From positions 186,001-250,000 of the forward strand of contig NZ_AAXY01000003.1 in assembly GCF_000169375.1 (NCBI RefSeq): DNA of 64,000 bases, read 5' to 3'. A model generated the notes under the pieces. It did no database searches, had not been told where the DNA came from, and was given only the letters and a program-made list of their open reading frames with translations. This document shows, piece by piece, positions 38,372 through 48,078 of this stretch (position 1 is its first letter; every line of letters starts with the position of its first letter). The position numbers and the translations under genes are program-made. Source of the DNA: Marinobacter sp. ELB17 (GTDB taxonomy: Bacteria; Pseudomonadota; Gammaproteobacteria; Pseudomonadales; Oleiphilaceae).

Positions 38372-39154
38372 TTAAAAAACGGGGACGACCGCTCCCTGGT
38401 ATTTCTCGTTGATAAAGTCTTTCACGTCTTCAGATGTCAGCGCGGCTGACAGCTTCTTCATCGCGTCGCTGTCTTTGTTGTCTGGGCGTGCCACCAAAAT
38501 GTTGACGTAAGGTGAATCCGAACCTTCGATAATCAACGCGTCTTTGGTCGGGTTCAGACCAGCTTCCAGCGCGTAGTTGGTGTTGATCAGGGCAACATCT
38601 ACCTGGTTCAGGATACGCGGCAGGGTAGCGGCCTCAAGTTCCTTGAATTCCAGGTTCTTCGGGTTGTCGGCAATATCACGCGGTGTCGCGGTGATTTTGC
38701 TGCCTTCCTTCAAGGTGATCAGTCCGGCTTTTTGCAGCAGCAAAAGGGCTCGGCCGCCGTTGGTGGGGTCGTTAGGAATGGCAACCACGCCGCCGTCTTT
38801 CAATTCGTCCAGGGATTTAATTTTGCTGGAGTAAGCGCCAAAAGGCTCAACGTGAACACCGGTAACGGTAACCAGGGTGGTGCCACGACCGGCGTTAAAC
38901 TCGTCCAGGTACGGCTGGTGCTGAAAGAAGTTGGCGTCCATGGCCTTCTGATCGACCTGAACGTTGGGCTGGATGTAGTCGGTGAATACTTTTACGTCTA
39001 GCTCTACGCCCTGCTCGGCCAGCATCGGCTTAACGAATTCCAGAATTTCAGCGTGGGGGACCGGAGTCGCAGCAATGCTGAGTTCTTCGGCGCTGACAGC
39101 GGCAGAGAAAGTGGCCGCTGCAGCCAAGGCAATCAGTGTCTTTTTGAAGGTCAT
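38372..39154 (-). CDS. metQ: D-methionine-binding protein
   Basis: A 260-residue NlpA/MetQ-family solute-binding protein of the methionine importer. AATPVPHAEILEFVKPMLAEQGVELDVKVFTDY and the block HQPYLDEFN are typical. The signal peptide ends in SAAVSA-EE and has no lipobox cysteine, so this copy should be a soluble periplasmic protein, unlike the lipoprotein form of E. coli. It is separated from metI by 148 bp, so it may have its own translation control. Confidence 0.93.
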   Translation of the reverse strand: MTFKKTLIALAAAATFSAAVSAEELSIAATPVPHAEILEFVKPMLAEQGVELDVKVFTDYIQPNVQVDQKAMDANFFQHQPYLDEFNAGRGTTLVTVTGVHVEPFGAYSSKIKSLDELKDGGVVAIPNDPTNGGRALLLLQKAGLITLKEGSKITATPRDIADNPKNLEFKELEAATLPRILNQVDVALINTNYALEAGLNPTKDALIIEGSDSPYVNILVARPDNKDSDAMKKLSAALTSEDVKDFINEKYQGAVVPVF

Positions 39155-39302
39155 CGGTGTTCTCCTTGGGTGAATCTAAAGGTTATTAAAATCAGGAGTT
39201 TTATAATAAATCTAGGCAAATGTTTTTGATACTAACATCGGGTACTAAGGTTGTTCTTACCTGCACTTGCCACTGGATATTTGGTGCTAACGCCTAGAGC
39301 CG

Positions 39303-39980
39303 TTACTTACGACTGAAATGTATGACCAGACGGTCACCTAGCATTTGTAATAATTGTACGAAGATAACCAGCAATGCCACCGTAATAACCATCACATCCG
39401 TCTGGAACCGTTGATAACCAAAACGAATGGCCAGGTCGCCCAGGCCGCCGCCGCCGATCACGCCGGACATGGCGGCGTAGGACACCAGGGTAATTGCGGT
39501 GACGGTAACGCCGGCGATAATGCCCGGGAGCGCTTCCGGCAACAAGGCGCCGAAGACGATTTGCCGCACGTTGGCACCCATAGCTTGGGTGGCTTCGATA
39601 ATGCCGCGGTCTACTTCCCGCAACGAGGTTTCTACCAGGCGGGCAAAGAAGGGTGCGCCGCCGGCGACCAATGGTGGTATCGCTCCCGCAACGCCCAGGG
39701 AGGTGCCTATCATCATCACGGTGAACGGAATCATCACAATCAACAGAATGATAAACGGCACCGAACGCAATACGTTCACTACAAACGACAGCACCGCGTA
39801 GGCTAAGGGCTGTTCCAGCAACTGGCGTTTACCAAACAAAAACAGCAACACGCCGATGGGCAGGCCAATCACCACACTGAACAGCAGCGACATGGCCACC
39901 ATAATCAGGGTGTCCCAGCTGGCAATGCCGATTTCCACCCAGTCTACGTTGCTCAGTAAATCCTGCATCAGGGCTTCCAT
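39303..39980 (-). CDS. metI: Methionine ABC transporter permease
   Basis: A 225-residue permease with five or six helices. The ABC coupling loop is visible in EATQAMGANVRQIVFGALLPEALPGIIAG. It starts one base inside the metN stop codon and lies upstream of metQ, the standard metNIQ order. Confidence 0.93.
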   Translation of the reverse strand: MEALMQDLLSNVDWVEIGIASWDTLIMVAMSLLFSVVIGLPIGVLLFLFGKRQLLEQPLAYAVLSFVVNVLRSVPFIILLIVMIPFTVMMIGTSLGVAGAIPPLVAGGAPFFARLVETSLREVDRGIIEATQAMGANVRQIVFGALLPEALPGIIAGVTVTAITLVSYAAMSGVIGGGGLGDLAIRFGYQRFQTDVMVITVALLVIFVQLLQMLGDRLVIHFSRK

Positions 39981-40987
39981 CAGTTCATCACCTCTACGTG
40001 CACATCTGCGGCTTCCAGCGCTGCCATGGCCACGGCCAGGTCGCCACCTACCAGCGCCAGGGTCAGCTGGCCGTAGGGCGTGTCTTTAATGTGGTCAATA
40101 CGGCCGGAGATGATGCTGAAATCGACACCGGACTTGCGCGCCACGCTGCCCAGCAACGGGTCGTAGGTAGACTCGCCTTTGAAGGTCAGGCGCAGAATGC
40201 GGCCTTTGGCCTTTTTAAAATCCTGCTGCAGTTCCAGGCTATCGATATTTTCACTTTCGAAGACAAAGTCGCGAGTGGTGGGGTGTTGCGGGTGCAGGAA
40301 CACATCGCTCACCGGCCCCATTTCCACCACGCGGCCTGCGTCCATCACCGCAACCCGGTCACACACCCGGCGCACTACGTCCATTTCGTGGGTAATCAGC
40401 ACGATGGTCAGACCCAGCTCGCGGTTGATGTCGGCCAGCAGTTTCAACACCGATTGGGTCGTTTGCGGGTCCAGCGCGCTGGTGGCTTCGTCGCACAGCA
40501 AAATGGTGGGCCGGCAGGCCAGAGCTCGGGCTATGCCCACTCGCTGTTTTTGGCCTCCGGAGAGCTGGGATGGGAATTTAGTGGCGTGTTCAGACAGGCT
40601 AACCAGCTCCAACAATTCCGCAACCCGCTGCTGGATCTCGGTTTTTGAGTAGATGCAGGCCAGTTTCATGGGAAAAGCAATGTTCTCGTTCACCGTCTTC
40701 GATGACAGCAGGTTGAAGTGCTGGAAAATCATGCCAACGTTGCGGCGGAAAGCGCGCAGCTGGGAGGCGTTATAATGGGTAACGTCTTCGCCGTCGATCT
40801 TGATGCTGCCGCCGGTCGGGCGTTCCAGCAGGTTAATCAGCCGCACCAGGGTGGATTTACCAGCGCCGGAATGGCCGACAATGCCGAACACTTCGCCGGT
40901 TTCAATAGCAAAATTGGTGGGGTGCAGCGCAGGTATGGCCTTGCCCCCCACCTGGTAGGATTTCTCTATCTGGTCAAATACGATCAC
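39980..40987 (-). CDS. metN: Methionine ABC transporter ATP-binding protein
   Basis: A 335-residue ATPase: Walker [10 protein letters not shown], signature LSGGQKQR, Walker [14 protein letters not shown], switch His in LITHEMDVV, and a C-terminal NIL domain (from about 260) that binds methionine and inhibits transport at high internal methionine. The start is a GTG. First gene of metNIQ; a TATAAT-like -10 lies at 41049-41054 on the minus strand, but its -35 is weak. No SAM riboswitch was found upstream. Confidence 0.93.
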   Translation of the reverse strand: MIVFDQIEKSYQVGGKAIPALHPTNFAIETGEVFGIVGHSGAGKSTLVRLINLLERPTGGSIKIDGEDVTHYNASQLRAFRRNVGMIFQHFNLLSSKTVNENIAFPMKLACIYSKTEIQQRVAELLELVSLSEHATKFPSQLSGGQKQRVGIARALACRPTILLCDEATSALDPQTTQSVLKLLADINRELGLTIVLITHEMDVVRRVCDRVAVMDAGRVVEMGPVSDVFLHPQHPTTRDFVFESENIDSLELQQDFKKAKGRILRLTFKGESTYDPLLGSVARKSGVDFSIISGRIDHIKDTPYGQLTLALVGGDLAVAMAALEAADVHVEVMN

Positions 40988-41086
40988 GGATCAGCCTTGT
41001 TGCGCCTTGGGCGTCAGTGTCTTGTCGGTGCAAATTTGGAAGGCCGCAATTATAGACTATTCGCTGATCAAACCCGAGTCCGCATT

Positions 41087-41202
41087 AACCGGCTGAGGTT
41101 CTCTATAAGAACTGGCTAAAGCTCTCGATCGGAACTGACCGAGGCTTTAGATAGCTACCGGCTGAGGCTCTGTGCCTGAGCAGGCTAACGCTCGTTTCGC
41201 TA
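41087..41202. repeat. Five degenerate 23-bp tandem repeats between metN and the next gene
   Basis: Units start at 41087, 41110, 41133, 41156 and 41180 and share an ACYGGCTGAGGCTCT-like core followed by a variable part. The array fills most of the space between the 3' end of the gene at 41215 and the metN upstream region. Spacing is regular (23, 23, 23, 24) but there are no unique spacers, so it is not a CRISPR. Confidence 0.6.
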
Positions 41203-41214
41203 AAACAGCGGCAC

Positions 41215-41847
41215 TTAGTGCAAGGCCCGCAACTCACGAGGGTAGAGCGCGGCGCTTACCTCTGGCTCTTCCAGCAAATCTGAAAGTTGGCGGTCGGTGG
41301 CGGTTTCCTCGCCTTCGTTGGGCAGTGGGTCGAACAGGGTACTGAGCCACGCTGCAACCAAAGGCGCCTCATCGCGCTGGTAATCGGTAGACAGGGCTTT
41401 GATTTTACGGAAACCAATAATGCGCTGGTGCCGTGGATCACGGATTTGCTCGAAACCACGCCAGTAGATGTGGTCACGGGTGTGTAGTTGCACAAACAGG
41501 GTGTCAATGGGGCCATCCGCCTCATCTTCCGCACCCGCCTCGATGTCGTTCTCGCCATTGGGATCTGTGCCCGCAGCAGAATCGGTCGCCGGCCCTGACT
41601 TTTTGTTGCGGATGGTGGTCCAGGCCGGGTACAGCACCGCTACCGCGTCAGCTTCTACGTGCTCTCTCGCGGCGCGAAGAATCAGCCCCCAACGGGCCTT
41701 GTCGGCGTCGGTTTCCAGAGATTGAATGGGTAAATCGTAGCTGTGTTCGCTGGCCAGCACTATGGCCATCATCGGGGCATCTAACTCTCCCATGGCTTCC
41801 GCCTGGGCGACCGATACCAGTTCTTCGATTGCCATCGGTTGGTTCAT
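41215..41847 (-). CDS. Hypothetical protein
   Basis: A 210-residue soluble protein with no domain I recognise. Visible features: an acidic, Ala/Gly/Asp-rich low-complexity insert (about residues 85-110), and an ordered C-terminal half with THRDHIYWRGFEQIRDPRHQRIIGFRKIKALSTDY. No signal peptide or membrane helix. AGGAGG lies 11 bases before the ATG at 41847, so translation is likely. It stands alone, transcribed toward metN, with the 23-bp repeat array right behind its stop. Confidence 0.65.
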   Translation of the reverse strand: MNQPMAIEELVSVAQAEAMGELDAPMMAIVLASEHSYDLPIQSLETDADKARWGLILRAAREHVEADAVAVLYPAWTTIRNKKSGPATDSAAGTDPNGENDIEAGAEDEADGPIDTLFVQLHTRDHIYWRGFEQIRDPRHQRIIGFRKIKALSTDYQRDEAPLVAAWLSTLFDPLPNEGEETATDRQLSDLLEEPEVSAALYPRELRALH

Positions 41848-42080
41848 AATACTCTAGCCTCCTCGATGCCATCAGAATAAAACAGGGAGAACCGCACTCC
41901 CTGTTTATCAGCATAGCCTGTTACAACATGGAAAGATAAACGTGAGGGCGATAACAGCAGATCACAAGCCCCGGTAAAACAATGAATCTGCTTTCAACAG
42001 GCATCACTTTTGCTATTGTGAGCCCTCATCCATACCTGTAACAACGTTGGCCGGCCAACGGGTCAACATTCAAACACTCA

Positions 42081-43226
42081 ATGTTCGAAGCCGCCTTTAT
42101 GACGCCTATTCTTTTCCCCGTAACCCGGCTGTTACAAGCTGCCTTGCTGGCAACCCTGCCATGGTTTTTCAGCGGCGCCGCGGCTAGCCCCGGCAAGGCC
42201 GACGCCTGGACCGATGTGGTGCGCGCTGCCCCGTATTGGTCCAGCCAGGGCGTCTATCGCAACGTGCTCACTATTCGCAGCTGGGTGTTGAACGAGGCCA
42301 GCTACTGCACCAACCAGAACCGTCACATTTTTTACGATATGCGCGGCCAGTTTTTAGGCTGGAGTGAAGACGCTGACACCGTCGAAGCCAACCAACAGCA
42401 GCTCAACAACACCCGTCAGGACATGTTCAAGGATGGCCGCAGCAGCGCCTGGGCCGCCGGCGCGGCGGATGTGACCGGGTATCCATTTGCACTGGCCTGC
42501 GACCAACCTCACGTTGACCTTCCCGGCTCTATTGCCCGCTACCTTGGCCAAAAAGAGGAAGATCGCCTGTGGGGCGCGTGGGATGACATCAAGGTAGGCG
42601 GCCAGGGCGATTCAGTGTCGCTGCATAAAACGCTGATGGCCGTGTACAAAAAGCGCAATAAACAGCAACGTTTAAGTGAACTCCCGCCGGCGTTACCGCG
42701 CTATTTAGCCGGGCAATTACTGATCGAAAGCGGCGGCCAAACCCGAGCCCATTCAACGGCCAACGCCCGCGGCATCATGCAATTGTCGCCTGCAGCGCTG
42801 TCGGACTGCCGTATTCCACCAGAGAATTACTGGCACAGGCTGGCACAGATGGACTGCGCTCTGCAGTTGAGCAATCAGAATGCGCGTAATTTGCGCCCGG
42901 CATTTACCGACCGCTTCGGTGAGTTGCCCGCGCAAAAACGCGATGAACTGTTCAGTTTATTGCTGGTTCAGGCCTACCACGGCGGTGCGGGCCGAGTGAA
43001 AAGCCTGCTACAAAATGAGCTGCTGAGCCGGCCTGCGGAATACTTTGCGCGCCACCAGGCCCGCTATTCAGCGGGGGATATCGCGTTCGGAATGATTTTC
43101 CACAACTTGGGGCGGGATCGTTTTGGCCTGTCGTCACTGTATTACGTGGCTGATGTACAGCTGGCCACGGAGGCCCTGTGTGAAAGCCGAGAGCTGAAAA
43201 ACTCCGAGTTCTGTCAATGGAAATAA
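42081..43226 (+). CDS. Lytic murein transglycosylase (SLT family)
   Basis: A 381-residue exported cell-wall enzyme. A signal sequence ends near SGAAAS (about residue 36). The SLT domain starts near residue 205: catalytic E216 in GQLLIESGGQTRAHS, then NARGIMQLSP and YHGGAGRVKSLL. Cysteines in the N-terminal half may form disulfides. The Met at codon 7 (ATG at 42099) is an alternative start and gives a more typical signal peptide. The 3' end overlaps the next gene by ten bases. Confidence 0.85.
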   Translation: MFEAAFMTPILFPVTRLLQAALLATLPWFFSGAAASPGKADAWTDVVRAAPYWSSQGVYRNVLTIRSWVLNEASYCTNQNRHIFYDMRGQFLGWSEDADTVEANQQQLNNTRQDMFKDGRSSAWAAGAADVTGYPFALACDQPHVDLPGSIARYLGQKEEDRLWGAWDDIKVGGQGDSVSLHKTLMAVYKKRNKQQRLSELPPALPRYLAGQLLIESGGQTRAHSTANARGIMQLSPAALSDCRIPPENYWHRLAQMDCALQLSNQNARNLRPAFTDRFGELPAQKRDELFSLLLVQAYHGGAGRVKSLLQNELLSRPAEYFARHQARYSAGDIAFGMIFHNLGRDRFGLSSLYYVADVQLATEALCESRELKNSEFCQWK

Positions 43227-43981
43227 CGCTGCTGCCAGATGGCTTGACCGCAAGTGTCGCTCTGCTGCTGTTACTGGCCTCGGTGCTTGGCTCGATGATC
43301 AGCGCCAGTCTGGGTGCCGGTGGCGGCCTGTTACTGATCGTTATTATGGCCAGCTGGATGCCCCCAGCCGCCATTATCCCGGTGCACGGGCTGGTGCAGT
43401 TGGGCTCGAACTGTGGCCGAGCCGCACTGACCTGGCGCCATATTGACTGGAAAGTGATTGCTGCCTTTGCTCCCGGCGTCGTGCTTGGAGCCGGCCTGGG
43501 AGCATGGTTACTGGTGGATTTACCCGTTCAAATCTGGCAGCTGACCATCGCACTGTTTGTTCTGTTTTTGTGTTGGGGACCAAAGCTGCCAAAAGCCGCC
43601 ATCGGCGCTTCAGGAATTGTTATAGCTTCGGCGTTTACCAGTTTTATCAGCCTGTTTGTCGGGGCCAGCGGGCCACTGGTCGCAGTGTTTATCAAACAGA
43701 TTCACTGCGACCGCTTTAGCACCATCGCCACGTTTTCAACCGCTATGGCTCTGCAACACGCACCGAAAGCCCTTGTTTTCGGACTGACCGGGTTTATGTT
43801 GAGTGACTGGCTGGTGTTGATCGTGACAATGATTGGCTGCGGCTTTATCGGCACTTGGCTTGGCCTGCGCCTGTTGAAAGCTTTCAGCGATCAGCACTTT
43901 GGCTTGGTGCTGAATCTGCTACTGACAGCCTTGGCTCTGCGTCTGCTTTGGCAGGCCGCTGCCGCAGGCGCTTGGTGGTAA
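43217..43981 (+). CDS. TauE/SafE-family sulfite/anion permease
   Basis: A 254-residue protein with seven or eight hydrophobic helices and the TauE repeat (GSMISASLGAGGGLLLIVIM and SLFVGASGPLVAVFIKQ). Family members export or import sulfite, sulfoacetate or similar anions; substrate not determinable. Translationally coupled to the transglycosylase gene by overlap, an unusual partnership. It converges with the broken diguanylate cyclase gene, 16 bp away. Confidence 0.85.
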   Translation: MEITLLPDGLTASVALLLLLASVLGSMISASLGAGGGLLLIVIMASWMPPAAIIPVHGLVQLGSNCGRAALTWRHIDWKVIAAFAPGVVLGAGLGAWLLVDLPVQIWQLTIALFVLFLCWGPKLPKAAIGASGIVIASAFTSFISLFVGASGPLVAVFIKQIHCDRFSTIATFSTAMALQHAPKALVFGLTGFMLSDWLVLIVTMIGCGFIGTWLGLRLLKAFSDQHFGLVLNLLLTALALRLLWQAAAAGAWW

Positions 43982-43997
43982 ATGATATCCGCAGGTT

Positions 43998-46359
43998 TTA
44001 GGCGCCTGACACCAAAACCACAACCACCTGATTACGGCCGCGGCCTTTGGCCAGGTATGAGCCCTCGTCAGCACGGGCCATAATGGCTTTTGTGCTGGTG
44101 TCAGTGGGGTTGATCTGGGCAAGGCCAATACTGGCGGTTACGCTGTAGTCTTCGCCTTCGTGTTCAACGATCAGGGCTTCGATCCCTGCGCGAATCCGCT
44201 CCGCCAGAGCCTCGGCGCGTTCCATATTGCAGCTGGGCAGAAGTATTCCAAACTCGTCCCCGCCCAGGCGCGCAACGGTGTCAGACTGGTGAACTGTCTG
44301 CCGTAGCAAATCAGCCAGGCGGTGCAGAAGCTTGTCACCGGTGAGGTGCCCGCCTTTGTCGTTCACCGGTTTGAAGTAATCAAGATCAATCAGCAACATC
44401 ACGGTGGCCACCTTATTCTGGCCAGCTTCTGCCAACGCTTTGTCCAATCCCTGGCCAAAGGCGCGGCGGTTAAAAAGCTGGGTCAATGGATCGTGGGACG
44501 CTTCCCAGGACAGCCGTTCGTTTTCCTGGCGACGCGCGCTATCGTCGCGCAATACAAATACTAGGCGCTCCTGGGACTTATCGTTGCGAACCTTTAGCAT
44601 GGTTAGGTCGATATCAAACTCGCCGCCGGTGTGATTGCACAAAATCGCGTAAAGATTATCGATTCTCTGGCTGGCCCGGAATTTCTCTAAGGTATAGTTG
44701 CAATCGTCATTATTGATCGACACAAGATCAAAGAAATTGGCCGGTTTAATGATTTCACGTATTCCCAAAAGTTGCAGTGCGGCGTTATTGGCGTAACGGA
44801 CGGCGCCGGCGTTATCAACCATCAGCACGCCCTCTTGCAGCACACCAATAATACTCTGCGCTGCTCTTCCTCCAGGGCGCTGGCCACGGCCAACTCTTGA
44901 GTAATATCCCGCATAGCGGTAATCGTACCCAGGGTGCGCTCGTCGGTTTCGATCACCGCCGACATCATGTCAATCCACAGACCATCTTGCCCGTCAAACG
45001 CCTCCAGACGCACCCGGCCATGAAACGTTTTTCTCTCATAGATATCACTCTGCCAGCCGGTAATTAACGTCTTCCGGTCGCTATTTTGCAGGTAACCCAT
45101 TATCGGCGTGTCAATTAGCTCTGCGGCCGGACGGCCAAGAATCACCTCCAACGCAGGGTTGGCAAACTCAATGCGGCCAAGTACGTCGGTTTGGGCAATG
45201 CCAATCGGTGCGCTTTCGGTCAGCGAACGGTAAAAAGCCTCGCGTTCTACCAACGACAGCATCGCGCTCTCACGCTCGATCATCAACGTATTGAATGTAG
45301 TGGCTACGCGCTGAATTTCGATGCTGCCGGGAATGGCAACCGGCTGCGAGCGTAAGCCCAGGTGGCGATCCTGTACCTGCTCACCCAGCAGTTTCAACGG
45401 GCGCATCAGCATGCGAAAACGCCAACCGGCAATGGGTACCAGCACCAATAAAATCAACAACAGCGTCCAGGCCAGCCCACTGCCCATGCGGCCAATCGGC
45501 CAATCGGCGCAAAAGCTTCCTTCGCAGGCCAAACCGCGGCTACAAACCAAGGGGCCTGATCCAGTTGCCGCACCGACATAATGGTTACGTCGCCATCGCC
45601 GTTGTCGGTTTTTGCGGTTCCCTCGAATCCATCCATGGCTTGTATCAGTATCGGATTCTCCGATCGCAGGGGCACCATAAACTGCCCGATACGCCCGTTT
45701 ACCAACGTTGTACCACTGCGGGTAGCAATGCCAATATAACCGGTTTGCGCAAAGCGGATGTTTCCGAATTTCTTCAGAATATGTTCGCCCTCAAGCAGCA
45801 TAACGCCGCCAATCATCCCGATAAAACGCTGATCATGGTTGAACACCGGCGCACCAATCATAACGGCAGGTTTACCCTCGTAAGAAGATATGTAAGGCTC
45901 GCTGATGATCGGCGTCATCAGCGTGGATATGCGTTCAAAATACTCGCGGGTGCTGAGATCCAGCCCCTTGGGCAGGCCAGGGGGCTGGGTTTCCGCCTGC
46001 AGAAAGCCGTCAGCATCGAGAATGAACAAGCCATCGAACAGGTAAGACAACGCGGCCTGGCGCGCCAATAACAACTCAGCCCGGTCACGAAACACCCGTT
46101 CGGTCATGGTCAGGTTTGTTGCCAAGTGGCTGACAATACTCAGGCGCATGGACAATTTATCGTCCAGTTCGTAGGACACTAAAGCGGCGATGGACTCAAC
46201 CTGTTCCTCTGCCTGCTGCTCCAGTTCCCGCTGGCTCAGCAGCCCACCCACCAGCATGACCGTCAGCGAAACCACTAGAATCACGACAACGACCAAAGCG
46301 GTCGCACGGTCCACCAGACTGCTTAACCAGCGTTTAATCAACACGGTGATATTTTGCAC
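43998..46359 (-). pseudogene. dCache-HAMP-PAS-PAS-GGDEF diguanylate cyclase broken by two frameshifts
   Basis: Three consecutive frames make one membrane-bound cyclase. 46359-45454: membrane helix and an extracellular dCache sensor (YFERISTLMTPIISEPYISSYEGKPAVMIGAPVF). 45550-44822: second membrane helix, HAMP region and a PAS domain. 44843-43998: a second PAS and a GGDEF domain with intact ARLGGDEFGILL. The first break is at 45491-45506, where GCCAATCG occurs twice in tandem; removing one copy restores APIGRMGSG in frame. The second is near 44840-44860, where one extra base would join EEEQ to a QSIIGVLQEG frame. The inhibitory RxxD site is absent (HQSD). Confidence 0.85.
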
Positions 46360-46628
46360 ATTTTTGAATGACCGGCACTCATGACCCCATGATCACAGCG
46401 TGTTTGTACACGGCACTCAGTTTAACAGACCCGTACACCCACAAAATACATGGAATACTCTTATAACCGCACAGCAGCCCGCGCGTGGCGGCAATACTCA
46501 TTACACGCTGGCAACAACTTGCCTGGGCCGCAATAACTGGCCCGGACCGCGGGCAGCTCTTCGCCCTGAATATCTTTTGAACCTAACAAAAAACTATAAG
46601 CCACTGATATTAAATGACATTAACAATC
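46360..46628. other. Intergenic region before hcp and the cyclase gene
   Basis: This part of the 350-bp divergent gap shows no convincing reading frame, RNA gene or repeat. It should hold promoters for the broken cyclase (minus) and for upstream activator binding at the hcp promoter. Confidence 0.5.
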
Positions 46629-46644
46629 TGGCACAAGGTTTGAC
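46629..46644 (+). promoter_or_regulatory. Sigma54-like promoter of hcp
   Basis: TGGCAC (46629-46634), five bases, then TTGAC (46640-46644) fits the -24/-12 pattern TGGCAC-N5-TTGCW with one mismatch. It lies 65 bp before the hcp ATG, giving a leader of about 55 bases. Sigma54 control of hcp is known in some type VI secretion systems. Confidence 0.55.
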
Positions 46645-46709
46645 TAGAATGCTGGGTCCACGTTAGGACAGCAGGAATGCCAACCTTTAAACACGTCACG
46701 GAGCAGACA

Positions 46710-47228
46710 ATGCCAACTCCTTGTTATATCAATATCGAAGGCCAAACCCAGGGCCACATCACTGCCGGTGCTTTCACCGCCGATTCTGTCGGCAATATTT
46801 ATGTAGAAGGCCACGAAGATGAAATTCTGGTGCAGGCATTCAGCCACATCGTTACTGTACCTACCGACCCCCAATCCGGCCAACCCTCCGGCCAGCGAGT
46901 GCACAAACCGTTCAAGTTCACCTCGGCCCTGAATAAAGCCACACCGCTGATGTACAACGCTCTGGCGTCTGGTGAGATGTTGCCAAAAGTGGAACTGAAG
47001 TGGTACCGGACCTCGGTAGAGGGCAAACAAGAGCACTTCTTCTCAACCATTCTGGAAGACGCCACCATCATTGACATCAGCTGCAATATGCCCCATTGCC
47101 AAGACACCACCAGCTCAGACTTCACCCAGCTGGTTACCGTGTCGCTGTCATACCGCAAAGTCACCTGGGAGCACGGCGTGGCCGGCACTTCCGGCGCTGA
47201 CGACTGGCGCACGCCGATCGAAGCCTAG
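46710..47228 (+). CDS. hcp: Type VI secretion tube protein Hcp (orphan)
   Basis: A 172-residue Hcp-family protein that forms the inner tube of the type VI machine and can act as effector carrier. The family start PCYINIEGQTQGHITAGAF and the strands VHKPFKFTSALNKATPLMYNALASGE and VELKWYRTS are typical. The ATG at 46710 has GGAG seven bases upstream; a Met 11 codons earlier is not used. No other type VI gene is in the window, so it must work with a system encoded elsewhere, as many orphan hcp genes do. Seven-base inverted repeats follow at 47255-47281. Confidence 0.9.
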   Translation: MPTPCYINIEGQTQGHITAGAFTADSVGNIYVEGHEDEILVQAFSHIVTVPTDPQSGQPSGQRVHKPFKFTSALNKATPLMYNALASGEMLPKVELKWYRTSVEGKQEHFFSTILEDATIIDISCNMPHCQDTTSSDFTQLVTVSLSYRKVTWEHGVAGTSGADDWRTPIEA

Positions 47229-47360
47229 TCCGGCTTTGTAAGTCGCTAATGCCCTGCAGCGAATAACATGCAGCCGCTGCAAGGCACTGGCAAACTGGCC
47301 ATTGCCCTCATAATCTTGTAAAACTTGCTGTGAATTCATTGCAACGCGCTGCCACTCGTA

Positions 47361-48068
47361 ATGACGACATCTATTTCACAGTATCAGGCCATAAACCTTG
47401 GCCGACTTATGTGCCAGGCTACCGACCAAATTTTGTGGCAACCCGCTGCTGGCTGGATTAATGCTCAAGGCAAGGCAAAGTCACTGCTATGCCGTGTGGG
47501 GTCCGGGCAGGCTACCTATCACCGTTACGACACCCGCAGCCATACGCATGTCATCAACTACGGACAACGCATGATTTTGGCCAAATACCAGCCGGAAACC
47601 GCCGTTGGCTGGTTGTCGGCGCGGGAAATTCGAAAAAGGGGTTATTTTGACGGTGAGGTAAGCCCGCTTAATCTGCTGGCCCATACCTGTTGCCACGAGT
47701 TTGCCCATCTGCTGCAACAGGTAGCAGGTCAGCGCCACTTTGGTTCAGTGCACAATCGCCATTTTTACGACATTCTGGACCAGCTGCATAATAGCGGCGC
47801 AGCCCAGGGTGCCCGAGTATTTTTACAGGAGAAGGCGAGCGAGCGCGAGCTAAGCCTGCCTGCGCAGCCATTCTCGCCAATCCACGCCGAAGCCGAGGTG
47901 TCGCAGCGCCAGTGGCAGGTAGGTGAATGTGTGAGTTTTGGCGTAGGGCAGCGCCAGCGGCAGGGCATTATTATCAGGGTGAATCGCAAGACCTGCACAG
48001 TGAAGGGCACTGGTGTCAGCCGCGGGCTGCTCTACCGGGTACCCAAGGTTATGCTGAACGCTCGTTAA
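47361..48068 (+). CDS. SprT-like zinc metalloprotease
   Basis: A 235-residue protein with the zinc-protease motif HEFAH (H112, E113, H116) in AHTCCHEFAHLLQQ and a likely third ligand in GSVHNRHFYDIL. This fits the SprT/gluzincin-like group. The last 60 residues form a small beta-rich domain (ECVSFGVGQRQRQGIIIRVNRKTCTVKG), resembling a tudor/KOW-like barrel. Cytoplasmic, no signal. Possible role in protein or DNA-protein crosslink handling; inferred only from fold. Confidence 0.7.
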   Translation: MTTSISQYQAINLGRLMCQATDQILWQPAAGWINAQGKAKSLLCRVGSGQATYHRYDTRSHTHVINYGQRMILAKYQPETAVGWLSAREIRKRGYFDGEVSPLNLLAHTCCHEFAHLLQQVAGQRHFGSVHNRHFYDILDQLHNSGAAQGARVFLQEKASERELSLPAQPFSPIHAEAEVSQRQWQVGECVSFGVGQRQRQGIIIRVNRKTCTVKGTGVSRGLLYRVPKVMLNAR

Positions 48069-48078
48069 AGGACGGCAG

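Noticed and set aside
41087..41202. Regular repeat spacing suggesting a CRISPR array
   Set aside because: Units are adjacent with no unique spacers, differ from each other, and no cas gene is in the window.
40988..41214. Possible SAM riboswitch or methionine regulatory RNA before metNIQ
   Set aside because: No conserved SAM-riboswitch core was found; the region is dominated by degenerate 23-bp repeats.
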